Source: Asterionellopsis glacialis (taxonomy: Eukaryota > Bacillariophyta > Plagiogrammaphyceae > Rhaphoneidales > Asterionellopsidaceae). Taken from it: a stretch of DNA of 22,588 bases. Made by a program: the position numbers and the translations under genes. Below the pieces are notes generated by a model. It was not told where the DNA came from and searched no databases. It saw only the letters and a program-made list of their open reading frames with translations. Where the stretch lies: assembly GCA_014885115.2 (NCBI GenBank), contig WKLE02002491.1:1-22588 (forward strand), given 5' to 3'. Position 1 is the stretch's first letter; every line of letters starts with the position of its first letter. Below, one piece after another: positions 19,964 through 22,588 of the stretch.

Positions 19964-20341
19964 AATGGTGCCTCCAAACATATTATGCATAAGATTGACA
20001 GTAGAAGCATCTCCTTGTATGGAGTTCAGAGTCTCACTATGACTTCTAACTGTAGAACTTTCATTGTTGCTATTGCTCGTTGACCATGAATTAGTAGTAT
20101 TGACACCCGACACTGGTACGTGTTGTAGTAAATCATTACGCAACATGGTGGGAGCAAAATTATGCATATTCATTTGATAGTTCAAGGCGGCGTTTGTCCC
20201 TAGAGGATTGAAATTGTCCGTTGACATCGTCGACGACGACTCTCGAGTCGTCGTTGTCAAGTCCAAATCATTCCTATTATTTTGAGCTGACAATTCGTTA
20301 TCTGCATGAAGCTGATGATTTAAATTCAAATCACCCTCCAT
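16289..20341 (-). CDS. Large probable nuclear protein with four CX2C...HX3C modules, polyQ and basic region
   Basis: A single exon of 1,350 aa with an ATG at 20341. Residues 1-400 are low-complexity, rich in Asn, Gln, Ser, with Q11 at 127-137. A basic stretch at 411-433 (QRLQRRKRRRQMKRM) looks like a nuclear localisation signal. Four Cys/His clusters follow: C560/C563-H622/C626, C801/C804-H841/C845, C1023/C1026-H1058/C1062 and C1159/C1162-H1188/C1192, each CX2C then HX3C, presumably Zn-binding. In the first three the last Cys is followed by X3-P-X2-[IL]-K. Modules 2 and 3 (about 757-887 and 980-1103) are full duplicates, running from DR...DFIFL through CCKHC to a GSQR..F..LW.RL end. I have seen similar GIRCxHC proteins in diatoms, without known function. 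A chromatin or transcription role is inference. Confidence 0.85.
19931..19963. repeat. Hexanucleotide microsatellite encoding Q11
   Basis: CTGTTG units repeat about five times on the plus strand (CAACAG on the coding strand), encoding residues 127-137 of the 1,350-aa protein. The alternating CAA/CAG codons show a hexamer rather than trinucleotide expansion. Confidence 0.9.
20233..20254. repeat. GC-rich hairpin near 5' end of the 1,350-aa gene
   Basis: ACGACGACT (20233-20241) pairs perfectly with AGTCGTCGT (20246-20254) over a CTCG loop. It falls about 90-110 nt inside the coding region, encoding a Thr/Arg/Ser run. Confidence 0.7.
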
Positions 20342-20960
20342 ACTGTTATTCCTAAAAAAGGTAAGAGTTACACCAACATTGGCACTAATCTACTTTTCTA
20401 TACTGTTCAAATTTCGATTGCTATCTTTCGCTTCTGTTGTGCTAACTATTGTCTTCTGATGTGTTGTTTTCTTTGGGGATCGACATGTTGCGCAATAAGC
20501 TATCTCGCCCCCCTGCAGACAGTTTCAGTTGGGTCTGTTGCTCGATGGTGAGCGTACCTGGTATGAAGAATATGATTCAATTAAAATAATTAGGTATAAT
20601 AATTTCTTTTTTTGTCAGTATAAATTCATGGATGCGAACATGTGAGTTTCGATTTTCAGATTATTCCTAATGCATTTTGATTATATTCTATTATTTTGGA
20701 CGTGGCATAGAGCGCTCTACAGAGATACAATGTAAATCCAACGTGGTATGAGTACCAAGAGCGAAGAGCGCGCAATAACGCCCCGCGAACTTGCTTGAAC
20801 GATCACAGCAGAAATTCGATTCAAACAAGCCATCCAACATCCAGCCATCAAACACATTAACACCCAACAACTCTCAATCTTCTTGATACCCGTCGAGCTT
20901 GTTGTCGACAGAATACACCCAGTTTGGTTATTCAACACCGTCCTACTACTAATAGCAAGC
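20342..20960. promoter_or_regulatory. Divergent promoter region, 1,350-aa gene and cyclophilin
   Basis: A 619-bp head-to-head space. It has one exact TACCTGGTA at 20555-20563, roughly midway (215 bp from one start, 400 bp from the other). The rest is AT-rich around 20580-20700 with no gene seen. Confidence 0.5.
20555..20563. promoter_or_regulatory. TACCTGGTA motif
   Basis: The fifth exact intergenic occurrence of the 9-mer in this window, counting both strands. Confidence 0.4.
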
Positions 20961-21638
20961 ATGGCTGTGACACTTCACACATCGTTGGGTGATATCAAAT
21001 TTGAAATATTTTGTGATACAGCACCCCGTACATCATTTAACTTTTTAGCACTATGTGCTAGTGGCGCCTACGACGGGACTACATTTCATCGGAATATGAA
21101 AGGCTTTATGATTCAGGGTGGTGATCCCACTGGTAAGATTTTAATTAAAATTTACGGGTTGATTGACGTTCCTACATTCAATCCACGACAATCAATTACT
21201 TATATATTTTTGCTGTACTTCTTTTCTCCATTTTTTAAACCATAATATTACATAGGCACCGGCAAAGGAGGAGAAAGTATTTGGGGCGGGACGTTTCCAG
21301 ATGAATTTCATCCAGACAATGTGCACGACAAACGGGGAGTTTTAAGTATGGCAAACAAGGGACCAAATACAAATAGAGCTCAATTTTTCATAACGTATGA
21401 ACGACAACCTCACTTGAATAATGTATATACTGTTTTTGGAAGAATGCTAGATGGATGGGATGTTTTAGATCAATATGAAAGATTGCCAGTTGTGGGGGGA
21501 ACTAAGAAAAGTGTTGCATATAAACCACTCAAACCTCCTGTCATTGAAAGAATAACTATCCATGCCAATCCGTTAGCTCTTGAGGGAATAGTGTATCCAA
21601 CTTCCACAGGCCCTCCAGAGAAATCAGTGGGCATGTAG
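20961..21638 (+). CDS. Peptidyl-prolyl cis-trans isomerase, cyclophilin PPIL3 type, 2 exons
   Basis: Exons are 20961-21132 and 21256-21638, with a 123-bp intron (GTAAGA donor, ACATAG acceptor) splitting a Gly codon (GDPT|G|TGKGG), giving 184 aa. The sequence [19 protein letters not shown]...[10 protein letters not shown] aligns from memory with human PPIL3. The active-site pattern is [22 protein letters not shown] (an arginine in FHR, about residues 44-46, then Phe/Met/Gln), followed by [11 protein letters not shown] with the usual Gln and Phe-Phe, and YTVFGRM. PPIL3 proteins catalyse prolyl isomerisation and are found with spliceosomes. A C-terminal tail of about 20 residues after ITIHANP extends beyond the human protein. 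No targeting peptide is present, so a nuclear or cytosolic location fits. Confidence 0.94.
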
Positions 21639-22588
21639 TCTAGCTTACTGACGGCACTCAGTTATTTATCCGAGGGACACTCGTTTACGTACTAGGCTTG
21701 GCTATCTCTGATCCTTTTCATGTCAACTTTGTTGCTTTGTTGGATTGGGAACCATATTTTAATACATTCAAATGGCTACGTGTATTTTCTCAACACAGAA
21801 AAGGATACTGGTGCGAGACTGACAAGCGTTCTTGTTTCAAAACGATAGGCCGGTGTAATATTCTATTGGACTTCCAAGGACCTCGTGTAAGAAAACAAAA
21901 TGGTCCACTTGTAATTTTACACGTCATGACTTATTCGTAGATTGAAATTGAAACGGGATTAATCTGCTCTTAGAAAACACTCCACAAGAAATCCATTTCA
22001 TTCCCACGATTCGATTAATCCAACCATTGTACTCTTTCGTGTGAAAACGTTTATGCCTCTATGTTATCGAGCATTTCTAGTAATTATGATTGTTTGACTT
22101 TATTTTCTGATGACAGACATGTTGGTTTGCAGTACAGAGTGCTTGTTATGAAACATCGAGCATCCATTTCTTTTTTAAAGTAACAATCCCAAAATGTGAT
22201 TGACAAAACGATGTCTTTTGTGCGTTTGAATACATATGCCTCTATAATATAGCATAATAAGGATGAAAATTCTGAATCACCCTGAACTTAACCTTGAGCT
22301 GGTTTCCGAGCACACACACAAGTACCAAAAATTTCAGACTGTACTCACACTGAGGATTTTCAAAGCTGTTTTCTATCCATCTCCACCTCTGTAGTTTATA
22401 ATATTTGTCTTGAACTTGATTCATTGTGTTCTCAACACTTTTTTGTGAGGTGAGTAAAGCCCACAATCAAGCCTGTATTTAGTCGTTCAGCTGGTTTAGG
22501 AGACAAAAGGCGGTTGCGCGGTAACAATGCTACTACTGTACGAGCTCCGACTAGCGCAGATTCTGCACCCCCCCTCTTGAGACCCGTT
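21639..22588. other. 3' flank of cyclophilin gene, no gene seen
   Basis: 950 bp to the window end. Open frames (for example 21698-21940 plus and 22242-22466 minus) lack recognisable motifs. The last 100 bases become GC-richer and could be the approach to another gene beyond the window, but no start of a credible protein is visible. Confidence 0.5.

Noticed and set aside
35..21926. Scattered TGACGT/ACGTCA hexamers (35, 4973, 11095, 13060, 21921)
   Set aside because: About eleven are expected by chance on two strands; only the paired 8-mer/6-mer at 6297-6325 stands out.
22242..22466. 74-codon minus-strand frame near the right end
   Set aside because: AT-rich, no motif, no start or splice context supporting a gene.
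1..22588. Possible tRNA or other structured RNA genes in intergenic spaces
   Set aside because: No cloverleaf with the conserved B-box GGTTCGAATCC-type core was found by eye; a tRNAscan-SE/Infernal run would settle it.

Overview
The window looks like nuclear DNA of a diatom, probably pennate-like in gene style, although genus and species cannot be fixed from the sequence. Supporting points are: a fucoxanthin-chlorophyll a/c light-harvesting gene; four proteins with the bipartite plastid presequence of secondary red plastids (an ER signal peptide ending just before a conserved Phe: ASA^FAP, VDA^FSV, THA^FQA, VSC^FSP); compact genes with a few short introns (about 88-140 bp, donor GTAAGT or GTATG, acceptor YAG); and a large Cys/His-module protein of a kind I associate with diatom genomes. 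There are no bacterial operons, rRNAs, recognisable tRNAs, CRISPR arrays or transposase genes.

Layout, left to right. (1) 310-4171, minus: a four-exon gene of about 1,191 aa that I read as PPi-type phosphoenolpyruvate carboxykinase. (2) 5231-6032, minus: a two-exon light-harvesting (FCP) protein. (3) 6983-8482, plus: a two-exon saccharopine-dehydrogenase-like oxidoreductase. (4) 8992-10931, minus: a two-exon plastid FAD oxidoreductase of the carotenoid-desaturase type. (5) 11433-12370, plus: a three-exon lumenal PsbP-family protein. (6) 13100-13777, minus: a glutathione S-transferase. (7) 14539-15921, plus: a plastid-targeted desaturase with dihydroceramide-desaturase-like histidine boxes. 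(8) 16289-20341, minus: a 1,350-aa probable nuclear protein with four CX2C...HX3C modules, a basic stretch and a polyQ tract. (9) 20961-21638, plus: a two-exon PPIL3-type cyclophilin. From gene 2 onward strands alternate strictly, so intergenic spaces are alternately head-to-head (shared promoter regions) and tail-to-tail.

Functionally, four of nine genes (light harvesting, FAD/carotenoid-type redox, PsbP-like, desaturase) serve the plastid and thylakoid. The PPi-PEPCK would act at the PEP/oxaloacetate node, the GST in redox or xenobiotic handling, and the cyclophilin probably with the spliceosome. Nothing indicates a single pathway, so this reads as an ordinary gene-dense nuclear segment.

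The least explained parts are (a) the four-fold Cys/His module of the 1,350-aa protein and (b) a family of short palindromic words in the non-coding spaces. The 9-mer TACCTGGTA (either strand) occurs five times, always between genes. Two different 16-mers are shared exactly by the spaces upstream of the PPi-PEPCK and upstream of the desaturase/GST pair, over 9 kb apart. The PPi-PEPCK upstream space also holds a dense AGGACCTA/TAGGTCCT array with a perfect 24-bp palindrome.
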